Below are positions 17,910 to 27,396 of a stretch of 64,000 nucleotides of DNA, one piece after another. The notes under the pieces are model-generated. The model worked only from the letters and a program-made list of their open reading frames with translations, was not told the origin of the DNA and did not search any database. How positions within the stretch are numbered: the first letter of the stretch is position 1; every line of letters starts with the position of its first letter. The DNA is taken from contig NZ_RJOB01000001.1 of the NCBI RefSeq assembly GCF_003943935.1, positions 138,043-202,042 of the forward strand, in the 5' to 3' direction. The position numbers and the translations under genes are program-made. Origin of the DNA: Streptococcus mitis (GTDB taxonomy: Bacteria; Bacillota; Bacilli; Lactobacillales; Streptococcaceae).

Positions 17910-20900
17910 GTGCTGACTTCAGAAATTCCCAAAATTTCTCTAATTTCTGCTAGGGTCAGACTGCCACGTGACTCTGTTCCGTCCAATACTTGTGACACCA
18001 AATGTTTCTTTTGTTCTTGTAGTTCCTGGATTTTTTCTTCAATGGTTCCCTTGGTTACCAAGCGATAGACCTCAACCATTTCCTCTTGTCCCATCCGATG
18101 GGCACGGCCAATAGCCTGCGCTTCCACCGCAGGATTCCACCAAAGGTCAACCAAAATAACCGTATCAGCACCTGTCAGATTCAGACCGACACCACCAGCC
18201 TTGAGGGAAATCAGAAAGGCATCTCTTTCCCCTTGGTTAAAGGCCTTAGTCATGTCTTGTCTTTCCTTGGCTGGAGTTGAACCTGTAATTTTAAAGGATG
18301 TCATGCCCAAGTCTGGCAGTTCTTGTTCAATTTTCTCCAACATTCCCTTGAACTGCGAGAAAATCAAGACACGGTGTCCGCCGTCTGCCACCTGTAGCAG
18401 CAGGTCTCGGAGACTATCTAGTTTGCCACTGGCTCCCTGATAATCTTCCATAAAGAGGGCAGGAGTGTCACAGATTTGGCGTAAGCGCATCAGACCAGAC
18501 AAGATTTCCACCCTACTTCGCTGGAATTCCTTATCTGAAACTTGAGCTAGACGGTCCCGCATCTGTTGCAACTGGGCTAGGTAAATAGCCTTTTGCTGGT
18601 CTTCCAGTTCATTCTTATAAACCACTTCAATCAAGTCTGGCAATTCAGTCAGAACTTCATCTTTCTTGCGTCGCATCACGAAAGGCTTGATAAACTGAGC
18701 CACGCGCTCAGCTGGCAATTTCATAAATTCTTTCTTGCTTGGCAAGAGTCCTGGCATGACGATTTGGAAAATAGACCACAGCTCACCTAGATGGTTTTCA
18801 ATTGGAGTCCCTGACAAGGCAAAGACCGACGGCACTACAAACTGTCTCAAGGTCTGAGCGATCTTAGTCTGGGCATTTTTCATGACCTGAGCCTCATCTA
18901 AGAAAAGGAAGTCAAAGGCCATCCCCTGATAAAGATCACTGTCCTGACGGAAGGTAGCATAACTCGTCACATAGATTTGATGGCTCTCGATAAGAATCTC
19001 TTCACGACCAGATTTCAAACCATGAACAACAGCCACATCCAACTGTGGAGCAAATTTCTGAAACTCATCTACCCAGTTGTAGATTAAACCTGACGGTGCT
19101 AAAATCAAAACCCGACTTTCTTTTGTCACTTGACTGGTCAAAAAAGCAATGGTCTGCAGGGTTTTACCAAGTCCCATATCATCAGCCAAAATCCCACCAA
19201 AACCATAATGATGGAGCATTTGCAGCCAGCCGATTCCTTTTTCCTGATAATCTCGTAAATCAGCCTTAACCTGAGTTGCCTGTCGAGGAAAATCCTCTGG
19301 ATGCGTCAAATCCTGAGCGAGATTCTGGAATTCTTGTGAAAAAGAAACACGGTCACGCCCTTCAAAAAGATGAGCTAAACTGTAGGCCAAGGATTTTCGA
19401 GTCTGCAAGGAGCCATCTTTTAATTCAAATTGTCCTAGTTCCTGTAGATTTTGGCGAATTTTCTTGGTTTCTTCATCAAAAAAGTAGACTTGATTGGACG
19501 AATCAATGTAAAAATCCTTGTTGGCAACCAAGGCCTGCATGGCTTGATCAATTTCCTCTTGAGCAATATCCTGAAAATCAAACTGGATTTCTAAGAGACC
19601 TCCCTTGGAGGCAATCTGCACCTGAGGACTTGCTAGGCTATAAAGCTCTTCTAGCTTGTCTGATAGGTTAACATTCCCGAGTTTTTCAAATACTGGAATG
19701 ATTTCGTGGAAGAAATGATAAACAGACTCCGCTTTTAGGGCCTGACGCCAGGATTGAAAATCTGCTTCAAAACCAGCTAACAAACAGACTTGGAAAACTC
19801 TTTCTTCTAAGTCAGCATCACTAGAAAATGGTAATTCTTCTAGCTCTTGTCTGCTAGATACCTGTCTATTTCCATAATCAAATTGAATTTCTAAACGAAT
19901 CCGATTATCCTCTTCCCTATCAAAGTAAAAAGAGGGCGCAAAAGTTTTGATTTGTAAGCGTTCTGGAGCTGAAACGGTCCCCATTTGGCTAAAAAGAGTT
20001 AAACAAGAAGCCAACTTATCTCGATCACTACTATCAAATTGCAAGTATTTCTTTCCATGCTGATCCAAAGGCAGCGCTTTGATTTCCTTGAGAAGACGCA
20101 TCTGCTGGTCTGTTAGAAAATAAACCTGACCTTTATGGAAAAGCACAGCTCCCTGATAAAAGGCATTGACCCGTGGACTCTCGCTGATTTCCATTTCAAA
20201 ATAATCCGAGTATTCTGTTACTGTAAAGGCAAATAAATTAGCATCAGCATGCATATCCTGAAAAAAGAAAACCTGATAACTATCCACTTGATGGTCAAAT
20301 TGAAAATGGGGCAAGGTCATCAGTAAATTCACACCCTGCTCAAAAAAGGTCAGAGGGAAAAAGAGGTGCCGACCTTGATTTTGGAAAAAGAGGGCTGGAG
20401 CCTGTCCTTCCTCCATCAGTCCACGCAAGAAAGTCAGAAGCTCTTGGCTAGCCTCATCAAAGGATTCCCAAGACAAGGACTCCTCATAGACCTTGCCAAT
20501 CATATACGACTTTCTCTGCTCGACAACTTTTAAAAAGAGTAGAATATCCCGAATGACATAGTATTTTTGACTATTGACTTGCCCGATTCTCAGGGTCCAC
20601 AAGATATGATTGGTTCCTGCTTCCACCTGCCCCACAGCCGATAATTCATAGGTTCGGTCTGATTTTGGAGACAAGATTCGTTCTAAAAATTTGCCACCCA
20701 AGGTCACCTTGGTTTCAACGGCCTCTTTTTCTTCATGACCTTCTTCCAGACTCTGCAAGATTTCTTGGCCACGCTCATCATTTTTTAGAAAATGCTCCAA
20801 AGCCGCCAAATGCACACAGTAGCCCTTCTTTTGGAAAAAATCGCAAGCACAAAAAATCAAATCATCCTCTAGACTATAGCGCAGTTCTTCTTCTGCAACG

Positions 20901-21004
20901 CGAGCATAGAGTCGATTATTCTTTTCCTTGATGATGTCAACCTTACCAGTTTCATAAAGGGCAACGCCTTCGATACGGACTTTCCCCGGAATCAATTTAG
21001 CCAT
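17906..21004 (-). CDS. Snf2/RapA-type DEAD-like ATPase with SWIM zinc finger
   Basis: 1032 residues. N-terminal SWIM-type zinc motif (about 51-72: CACDFFQKKGYCVHL), a long SNF2-associated region (about 100-560), and a two-lobed Snf2 ATPase: Walker A ILADDMGLGKTLQT (about 605-618), Walker B FLFLDEAQ (DEAQ rather than DEAH), SGTPIENHLGELWSIF, then helicase C with LISLKAGGVGLNLTGADTVIL and QAIGRAHRMGQ. It is a double-stranded nucleic-acid translocase, perhaps acting on stalled RNA polymerase like RapA/HepA; the target is not known. An extended -10 (TGG-TATAAT) lies about 30 bases before the ATG. Confidence 0.92.
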   Translation of the reverse strand: MAKLIPGKVRIEGVALYETGKVDIIKEKNNRLYARVAEEELRYSLEDDLIFCACDFFQKKGYCVHLAALEHFLKNDERGQEILQSLEEGHEEKEAVETKVTLGGKFLERILSPKSDRTYELSAVGQVEAGTNHILWTLRIGQVNSQKYYVIRDILLFLKVVEQRKSYMIGKVYEESLSWESFDEASQELLTFLRGLMEEGQAPALFFQNQGRHLFFPLTFFEQGVNLLMTLPHFQFDHQVDSYQVFFFQDMHADANLFAFTVTEYSDYFEMEISESPRVNAFYQGAVLFHKGQVYFLTDQQMRLLKEIKALPLDQHGKKYLQFDSSDRDKLASCLTLFSQMGTVSAPERLQIKTFAPSFYFDREEDNRIRLEIQFDYGNRQVSSRQELEELPFSSDADLEERVFQVCLLAGFEADFQSWRQALKAESVYHFFHEIIPVFEKLGNVNLSDKLEELYSLASPQVQIASKGGLLEIQFDFQDIAQEEIDQAMQALVANKDFYIDSSNQVYFFDEETKKIRQNLQELGQFELKDGSLQTRKSLAYSLAHLFEGRDRVSFSQEFQNLAQDLTHPEDFPRQATQVKADLRDYQEKGIGWLQMLHHYGFGGILADDMGLGKTLQTIAFLTSQVTKESRVLILAPSGLIYNWVDEFQKFAPQLDVAVVHGLKSGREEILIESHQIYVTSYATFRQDSDLYQGMAFDFLFLDEAQVMKNAQTKIAQTLRQFVVPSVFALSGTPIENHLGELWSIFQIVMPGLLPSKKEFMKLPAERVAQFIKPFVMRRKKDEVLTELPDLIEVVYKNELEDQQKAIYLAQLQQMRDRLAQVSDKEFQRSRVEILSGLMRLRQICDTPALFMEDYQGASGKLDSLRDLLLQVADGGHRVLIFSQFKGMLEKIEQELPDLGMTSFKITGSTPAKERQDMTKAFNQGERDAFLISLKAGGVGLNLTGADTVILVDLWWNPAVEAQAIGRAHRMGQEEMVEVYRLVTKGTIEEKIQELQEQKKHLVSQVLDGTESRGSLTLAEIREILGISEVST

Positions 21005-21054
21005 ATTCTTACCTGTACCTTATCCTTTTATTATACCATATTCCCTACGAAAAT

Positions 21055-21087
21055 AGCCCCCTAGGAAGACTGTTCTCCTAGAAGGCT
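21055..21087 (-). terminator. Hairpin after the PatB-like gene
   Basis: Minus strand AGCCTTCTAGGA / TTCCTAGGGGGCT form a long stem, followed by ATTTTC. The T tract is poor, so termination strength is uncertain. Confidence 0.5.
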
Positions 21088-21093
21088 GGATTT

Positions 21094-22260
21094 TTAAAGT
21101 TTGGCAAAAGTCGTCACAATCCGCTGACAAACTTCTTGCAGCAGAGATTTAGGCATGGCTACATTGAGGCGGGCATGGAGACTTCCTTCCTCTCCAAAAT
21201 CCAAACCACGGTTGAGGATAACCTTGGCTTCATTTCTCAAAAGCTCTTGCAACGTTTCATCAGTCAAGCCATAGGCTGAAAAATCAAGCCAAATCAAGTA
21301 GGTTCCTTGCGGTTTCATGACCTTAATTTTAGTCTCTTTTCCAAATAGATCCACCACATAATTGATGTGGTCTTCAAAGACTTGCTTGAGTTCCTCTAGC
21401 CAATCCTTCCCATAGCGATAGGCGGCTTCTGTCGCCAAATAACCCAAGCCTGAAATTTCATGCTGGTTATTGGCCAACTGGCGTTTCTGGTAAGCCAGTC
21501 TCAACTTAGGATTTTCAATGACTGCATAGGAATTTTTTGTCCCAGCAATATTAAAGGTTTTAGTGGCACTGGTCAAGACGATCGCAAATTCTTTAAAGTC
21601 AGGGTTGACAGTATTGAAGGAATGATGCTTGTGACCAAAGAGGGCCAAATCTTGGTGAATCTCATCCGAAACCAAGAAAACACCGTGTTTTTGGCAGAGT
21701 TGGCCAATCTTCTCCAACACTTCCTTTTCCCAAACACGTCCACCAGGATTGTGAGGGTTGCAAAGAATATAGAGCTTCACATCCTCTTCTACCAAATCCT
21801 TTTCAAGTCGGTCAAAGTCAATCTCAAACAGACCATCCTTTTCCACCAAAGAATTGGTAATCAATCTGCGGTTGTTCAACTTGACACTGCGAGCAAAAGG
21901 TGGATAGACAGGTGTGTTAATCAAAACTGCTTCGCCTTCTTTTGTAAAGGCTTGAATAGCTGTTGAGATGGCCGGTACCACACCCTCGATAAAGACAAGA
22001 GCTTCTTTGTCAAAGTGGTAACCGTGTTGTGTAGCTTCCCACTTTTGAACTTCGTGAATTAACTCTTCACTGGCATAGGTATAACCATAAACCAGCTGGT
22101 CAGCGTAAGTTTGCACAGCTTGGCGGATTTCAGGCAAGACTACAAAGTCCATATCCGCTATCCAAGCTGGTAGGACTTCACTATCCGTCTCCGTCTCTTT
22201 CCATTTATAAGTATGGTACCCTAAACGATTGGGCAGGCTTGTAAAATCATATTTTCCCAT
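21094..22260 (-). CDS. patB: PLP-dependent C-S lyase, MalY/PatB type
   Basis: 388 residues, fold type I aminotransferase class. PATB-family N-terminus NRLGYHTYKWKETE, then PAWIADMDF, cofactor-contact LCNPHNPGGRVW, SDEIHQDLALFGHKH and the PLP lysine in TSATKTFNIAGTKNS. Cystathionine beta-lyase or cysteine desulfhydrase activity is expected (homocysteine, pyruvate and ammonia from cystathionine, or H2S from cysteine). It starts 7 bases after the gamma-synthase-like gene stop, one operon. Confidence 0.88.
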   Translation of the reverse strand: MGKYDFTSLPNRLGYHTYKWKETETDSEVLPAWIADMDFVVLPEIRQAVQTYADQLVYGYTYASEELIHEVQKWEATQHGYHFDKEALVFIEGVVPAISTAIQAFTKEGEAVLINTPVYPPFARSVKLNNRRLITNSLVEKDGLFEIDFDRLEKDLVEEDVKLYILCNPHNPGGRVWEKEVLEKIGQLCQKHGVFLVSDEIHQDLALFGHKHHSFNTVNPDFKEFAIVLTSATKTFNIAGTKNSYAVIENPKLRLAYQKRQLANNQHEISGLGYLATEAAYRYGKDWLEELKQVFEDHINYVVDLFGKETKIKVMKPQGTYLIWLDFSAYGLTDETLQELLRNEAKVILNRGLDFGEEGSLHARLNVAMPKSLLQEVCQRIVTTFAKL

Positions 22261-22267
22261 CTTTTTC

Positions 22268-23362
22268 TTATCCTTCTAAGGCTTGGCGCAAATCTGCAAT
22301 TAAATCTCTAGCATCCTCAATCCCAATTGACAAGCGCAAGAGGTCATCTGTCAAACCATAAGAATGGCGCACTTCTGCTGGAATATCAGCGTGGGTTTGG
22401 GTCGTTGGATAGGTAATGAGACTTTCCACTCCACCCAAACTTTCCGCAAAAGAGAAGACCTTGAGGCTGTTTAAAATGTGAGGAATGCGTGTTTCATCCG
22501 CTACTTTAAAGGAAATCATGCCTCCACGACCCGTATAGAGAACTTCCTTAACTGCTGGAGAATCCTTCAAAAAGGCGACCACTTCTTGAGCATTGGCTGT
22601 TGAGCGCTCCATACGAAGAGACAAGGTCTTGAGACCACGAATCAATTGATAACTGTCAAATGGCGACAAGACTGCCCCTGTCGTATTGAGATTGTAAAAG
22701 AGTTTCTCGTATAGTTCTAAACTATTGGTCACAACCACACCAGCCAAGACATCATTGTGGCCTGCTAGATATTTGGTTGCTGAATGCAGAACGATATCTG
22801 CTCCATCTTCAATCGGGCGTTGATAGATAGGGCTGTAGAAGGTATTGTCCACCACCACTTTGGCACCCTTAGCATGAGCCAATTTTGCTAGTTTTTCGAT
22901 ATCAAATTCCAACATCAAAGGGTTGGTTGGGGTTTCTATATAAAGAACATCCACATCCTTTTCCAACTCGGCAATCAACTCTTCTTCTGTATTGGCATAG
23001 GTGAAATGGAAACGACCTTCCTGCTCCACTTGATTGAACCAGCGGAAAGAACCACCGTAAAGATCACGCACTGCCAAGACCTTACTTCCTACTGGAAAGA
23101 CGCTAAAGGCCAGTACAATAGCTGACATCCCTGAGCTAGTCGCTAGAGCATAGTCTGCTGACTCAATAGCCGCCAAGACTTCTTCCGCCTTACTACGAGT
23201 TGGGTTTTTGGTGCGCGTATAGTCAAATCCAGTAGATTGACCAAACTCTGGATGCTGATAGGTCGTTGAAAAATGAAGCGGTGTCACCAAGGCTCCTGTC
23301 GCTTCGTCTGACTTAATACCCGCCTGGGCTAAAATTGTGTTAATGTGTAATTCCTTGCTCAT
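22268..23362 (-). CDS. Trans-sulfuration PLP enzyme (cystathionine gamma-synthase / lyase family)
   Basis: 364 residues. Cys/Met metabolism PLP family: TPLHFSTTYQHPEFGQSTGFDYTRTKNPTRSKAEE, the PLP lysine in LHSATKYLAGHNDVLAGVV, the substrate region NTTGAVLSPFDSYQLIRGLKTLSLRMERS, and C-terminal SIGIEDARDLIADL. By eye MetB, MetC and CGL cannot be separated; pairing with a PatB-type lyase would fit cystathionine formation followed by cleavage to homocysteine. GGAGG ribosome site 6 bases before the ATG. Confidence 0.88.
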   Translation of the reverse strand: MSKELHINTILAQAGIKSDEATGALVTPLHFSTTYQHPEFGQSTGFDYTRTKNPTRSKAEEVLAAIESADYALATSSGMSAIVLAFSVFPVGSKVLAVRDLYGGSFRWFNQVEQEGRFHFTYANTEEELIAELEKDVDVLYIETPTNPLMLEFDIEKLAKLAHAKGAKVVVDNTFYSPIYQRPIEDGADIVLHSATKYLAGHNDVLAGVVVTNSLELYEKLFYNLNTTGAVLSPFDSYQLIRGLKTLSLRMERSTANAQEVVAFLKDSPAVKEVLYTGRGGMISFKVADETRIPHILNSLKVFSFAESLGGVESLITYPTTQTHADIPAEVRHSYGLTDDLLRLSIGIEDARDLIADLRQALEG

Positions 23363-23455
23363 ACAATTCCTCCAAATCTATAGTAACTATTGTACCACTT
23401 ATTTTCATCAACTCATTTTCTTCTTTTCAAGAGCTAGTTATAGTTTCAAACTATA

Positions 23456-23493
23456 TAAAAAACGACAGCTTCTTTCGAAACCATCGTTTTTTC
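23456..23493 (-). terminator. Terminator of the aliB-like gene
   Basis: Minus strand AACGATGGTTTC-GAAA-GAAGCTGTCGTT, a 12-bp stem with wobble pairs, then TTTTTT. Confidence 0.7.
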
Positions 23494-23504
23494 TTGAAAA
23501 ATCC

Positions 23505-25463
23505 TTATTTGACATGTTTTGCCAATTCTTCTTGGGCTTTTTTATTGGACTCTTCTTTTTCCTTCATCCATTTTTCTTTGGCTTTTTCATACTCGTCTTT
23601 TGTGACTGTCTTATCTTGTAATTTGAGATACTTGTATGATTCGACCCCTTTATTACCCGCCAATGAGAATGGGCTAGAGAAAGGAACTGTTTTTCTCAAA
23701 GTTGGTGTACCACCAAGTGATACGTTTGGAATTGCTAGTGAGCTATCTACCAACCAAGCTTGAGCCTCAGCGTATTTTTCATAACGTTTTGCTGGATCTT
23801 GCTCTTTATTAGCATCTTCTAACATCTGAGTGTAAGTATCTAGTCCAACTGCCTTAGCCTTGTCATTTACTTCTCCAGGCTCTAGACCTAAGTTTTGTAG
23901 AACTCCACCACTTTTCACATTAAAGATTTCAAGATAACTTGATGGGTCTTGGTAGTCTGCACTCCAACCACCATTGTATAAATCGTAATCTTTCTGAGCT
24001 GCAGTCTGAGCCAAATAGCTTGTATTATCAAAGTCTTCAGTAGAGAGTTGGTGAACATCAATCACAACATTATCAGCCCCCAAGACAGATTCAATCGATT
24101 GTTTCATGGAATTAATTCCTTGAATTTCTGCCTTATTGGTCAAATCTACAGATTTATCTAAGTGGATAGGGAATTGGACTCCTTTAGCTTGGAGTTCTTT
24201 CTTAGCTTCGGCAAATTTAGCCTTGGCTTTTTCTGGATTGTAGTATGGATCTTGAGCATCAGCAAAGTTGATTCCTTGCCATTCTTTACCATAATTGACC
24301 ATCTTAGAGGCTACTACTTCACCAAAGTCTTTTCCGTTGATACTTACGAAGTTTGGTGGAACAACCAAATTACGTAAAATCTTAGTAGCACCATCTTCAC
24401 CTTGAGATTGAGCACCATAGGCTGTACGGTCATAGGCAAAGTTAATAGCTTGACGGAAGTTCTTATTAAGAACGGCTTCTTGAGTCGATTTCTTTTCAGC
24501 ATCACTCGTCTTAGCAGTGAATTTATAAGATTTTCTATCTAAGTTAAAGTTTAAGAAATAAGATGTCGCATCTTGAAGACTATATACGATATTGTCCTTG
24601 TTCTTCTCTTTAATCCCTTCAAAACTTGAGCTATTTGGATAGAGACGAGCATAACTATAGGCACCCTCCACAAAGTTACGTGCTAGTGCATCTTGATCAC
24701 TACCATCAAAGTAAGCCAATTTCACATCATCTACAAAGACATTCTTGGCATCCCAGTAATTCGGATTTTTCTTGAATTCAATAACAGATTTTGAAACAAA
24801 GGATTTCATTAAGAAAGGACCATTGTACAAAATGCTAGATGGATCCACCTTGCCAAAATCATCCCCTTTAGATTTCAAGAAATCCTCATTAAGAGGAAAG
24901 AGAATTGTTGAAGTTGTTTTTGAATTCCAGTAAGGTTCTGGGCGAGTCAAAGTATATTGAACCGTTTGGTCGTCAATAGCCTTTACACCTACAGTTGAAA
25001 AGTCTTTCGTTTTACCGTTAATGTAGTCATCCAAACCTACAACGGATTCTTGTACTAGGTACAAGGCTTCTGATTTTTTATCAGCAGCATACTGAAGACC
25101 AGTTACGAAGTCTTTGGCAGTTACTGGGGCATATTCTTCACCTTCAGAGGTATATCATTTCGCTTCCTTACGAAGTTTGTAGGTATAAGTCAAACCGTCC
25201 TTAGAAACACTCCAATCCTCTGCCAAGGATGGAACATAATTCCCATATTGATCATTTTCCATGAGACCATCAACTAGATTAGTGATAATATCATTAGTTG
25301 TCGCACGATTTTCTGCTAAATAATTAAAACTAGATGGATCACTAGCATAGACATAATTATATGTTTTTGACCCTGTGCTAGAATTTCCACAGGCACTTAA
25401 CAAAATACCTGCACTTAACACGACACCTGCAAGTGTTGCATACTTGGCCTTAGACTTTTTCAT
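23505..25463 (-). pseudogene. aliB: Oligopeptide-binding lipoprotein AliB-like, with an in-frame stop codon
   Basis: A single frame of 652 codons is interrupted once, by TGA at 25152-25154 between KLRKEAK and YTSEGEEYAP. AmiA/AliA/AliB proteins have Trp there, so TGG to TGA is the simplest change. Part 1 (25155-25463, 102 residues) has the lipoprotein signal with lipobox LSAC. Part 2 is a nearly complete SBP_bac_5 domain (DYDLYNGGWSADYQDPSSYLEIFN, YEKYAEAQAWLVDSSLAIP) with no signal peptide. The intact protein captures oligopeptides for the Ami permease. Promoter, ribosome site and terminator are intact, so the lesion looks recent. Confidence 0.9.
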
Positions 25464-25495
25464 CTCCAGAACCTCCTGATTTAAATATTTGTCTT

Positions 25496-25524
25496 ATTAT
25501 ACAACTTGAGTTTTATTTAGTCAA
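25496..25524 (-). promoter_or_regulatory. Promoter of the aliB-like gene
   Basis: Minus strand TTGACT (25519-25524), 17-base spacer, TATAAT (25496-25501). AGGAGG ribosome site precedes the ATG at 25463. Confidence 0.85.
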
Positions 25525-25596
25525 TAGTTTTTTAAGTAAAATTTAAGAAAAATAAAATTACCATCTACAAACTTTATCTATTATTCTACAAATTAA

Positions 25597-25653
25597 TAAA
25601 AAAGAGAATAATTTAAGCATTTCACGATAGAAATGTTCAAATTATCCCTTTTA
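25597..25653 (-). terminator. Long-stem terminator of the flippase gene
   Basis: Minus strand GGGATAATTTGAACATTTC pairs with GTGAAATGCTTAAATTATTC with small mismatches, loop TATC, then a T tract. It lies just after the flippase stop at 25668. Confidence 0.8.
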
Positions 25654-25667
25654 TTTATAAATGTTTT

Positions 25668-27290
25668 TTAAGTTAACTTTAATTTGATTCGTAAGCGATC
25701 TGCTTGGGCTTTTCCAATTACCTTATCCAACAAACGGGTACGGAGACTCATGACTCCATAAACACCTCCACCCATAGCACCGACAAGGGCTACATAAAGA
25801 AAGCTCCACAAACGTCCACTTGGTTGGAAGACAAATCCTAAAATCCACTGCAATGTCCCAACTACTAGAAACATGAAAAGAGTTAACAAACTGATTAAAA
25901 TGGTTCGTTTCAAAATCACCTTGCGCTTGACACCAGTTACTTGACAAATGTCCCGATACATCAAGACATTAGGAATAATGAGACCGATTGTAGTGGAAAT
26001 CAAGGGTCCGTAACTATGGAAGAGAGCGATGGTTGGAAGTTGCAAAACTAGCTTGGCAATAGAACCATAGATAAAATAGAGAACTGCCTTGCGATTGTGG
26101 AACATGGCTTGAAGCATTGGTGACAAGACCATGTACAAGCCTAAAATAGTAGACTGCAAAACTGCAAAGACAAACAAGCCCATAGCCAAACTATCTGGCT
26201 TGCCATAGAAGACTGTATAAAGAGGTTCTCCTACCATAACCACTCCAACCGTTGCTGGTAGCAAGAATAGGAAAAGCATAGTGATGCTGTCCTGAACTAG
26301 ACGAGAAGCTGCCTTCAGGTCTCCCTTGACATAGTTTTCAGTCAAGAGTGGCAAGCCGACGCTCCCAATTGAAACTCCAACAGAAATCAAAATCATAGTG
26401 ATTTTATTAGGATTGGCTGAGAAATAAGAAAACATGACAATTAAGTCTTCATTACTATAGTTGCTAAACCACTTCATGCTATTGATAAAGGTATTTTGGT
26501 CCAAGATTTGGAAAAGCTGGATGGCAGACCCTGTCAGGATAAAAGGAATGGCTTCCTTAATGGTATCGACCAAGAGACGCTTGCTGTTTATCTTATCCCC
26601 TGTTTCAAGGACTCTTTTTAGTAAACCTTCTTTTGCAAGGAAATAGATCAAGACTGCAAAACTGGCTACCATGCCGACAAAGGCAGCAAAGGTGGATTGG
26701 GTAACCGCTGCTAGATAATCTCCTGAACCGAGCTTCATAATGATAAAGGTTGCTAGAAGCATCCAGATAACACGAATGACCTGCTCAGCGATTTGGCTCA
26801 TGGCATAAGGTTTCAGGTTATTCATCCCTTGGAAGAAGCCTCGGATAACACTCATAGATGGGAAAATCAAGACTCCCCAAGCCAAGCTTTGCATGATTGG
26901 GATCAAGTCTTTGCCCACGCCAGACAAATCTGCTAGCCAAGGAGCAAAGACATACAAGATTAAAGCAAAAACGAGGCCAAGTCCTGTCATAAAGCCTAAA
27001 AAGCTCCGAACCAGGGCAAAGCTATGCTCTTCTTCTCGCATGGTATTGTACTTGGCAACTTGCTTGGCCACCGCAACTGGAATCCCTGCTGTTGAAACCA
27101 GCAAAAACCAGGCATAGATATTGTAGCCCATGGTAAAAAGACCATTGGCCGTAGCTGCATAAGATCCCATCCAGATATACCAAGGGATAATATAAATAGC
27201 CCCGAGTAGGCGACTGATAAAATTACTAGCCGTTAGCCAAGCAGTCCCCCGTAACATCTGGGCCTGCTGGTGATTGTTTTCGTGCGACAT
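25668..27290 (-). CDS. Polysaccharide/lipid II flippase, MATE-MVF type (YtgP/MurJ-like)
   Basis: 540 residues from the ATG at 27290 (GAGG 5 bases upstream); an upstream TTG at 27305 is rejected. About 14 hydrophobic helices, starting LRGTAWLTASNFISRLLGAIYIIPWYIWMG, with the MVF-typical AGIPVAVAKQVAKYN and VIRGFFQGMNNLKPYAMSQIAEQVIRV blocks. YtgP-type streptococcal proteins are regarded as the lipid II flippases of these bacteria. The gene is divergent from murE, whose -35 box it shares, tying precursor synthesis to precursor export. Confidence 0.88.
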   Translation of the reverse strand: MSHENNHQQAQMLRGTAWLTASNFISRLLGAIYIIPWYIWMGSYAATANGLFTMGYNIYAWFLLVSTAGIPVAVAKQVAKYNTMREEEHSFALVRSFLGFMTGLGLVFALILYVFAPWLADLSGVGKDLIPIMQSLAWGVLIFPSMSVIRGFFQGMNNLKPYAMSQIAEQVIRVIWMLLATFIIMKLGSGDYLAAVTQSTFAAFVGMVASFAVLIYFLAKEGLLKRVLETGDKINSKRLLVDTIKEAIPFILTGSAIQLFQILDQNTFINSMKWFSNYSNEDLIVMFSYFSANPNKITMILISVGVSIGSVGLPLLTENYVKGDLKAASRLVQDSITMLFLFLLPATVGVVMVGEPLYTVFYGKPDSLAMGLFVFAVLQSTILGLYMVLSPMLQAMFHNRKAVLYFIYGSIAKLVLQLPTIALFHSYGPLISTTIGLIIPNVLMYRDICQVTGVKRKVILKRTILISLLTLFMFLVVGTLQWILGFVFQPSGRLWSFLYVALVGAMGGGVYGVMSLRTRLLDKVIGKAQADRLRIKLKLT

Positions 27291-27338
27291 AGATTCCTCA
27301 TTCAATTTTGATAACTAGGAAAAAGTTCCTTATCTTCC

Positions 27339-27367
27339 ATTATAAACTTTTCCTTGTGACTTGTAAA
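27339..27367 (-). promoter_or_regulatory. Promoter of the flippase gene
   Basis: Minus strand TTTACA (27362-27367), 17-base spacer, TATAAT (27339-27344). Its -35 occupies almost the same bases as the murE -35. Confidence 0.75.
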
Positions 27368-27389
27368 TTTACGACTTTCGGTTTACAAT
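27361..27389 (+). promoter_or_regulatory. Promoter of murE, predicted leaderless
   Basis: TTGTAA (27361-27366), 17-base spacer, TACAAT (27384-27389). Only 7 bases (AGAAAGT) separate the -10 from the murE ATG at 27397, so transcription should begin at or one base before the start codon. Confidence 0.75.
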
Positions 27390-27396
27390 AGAAAGT

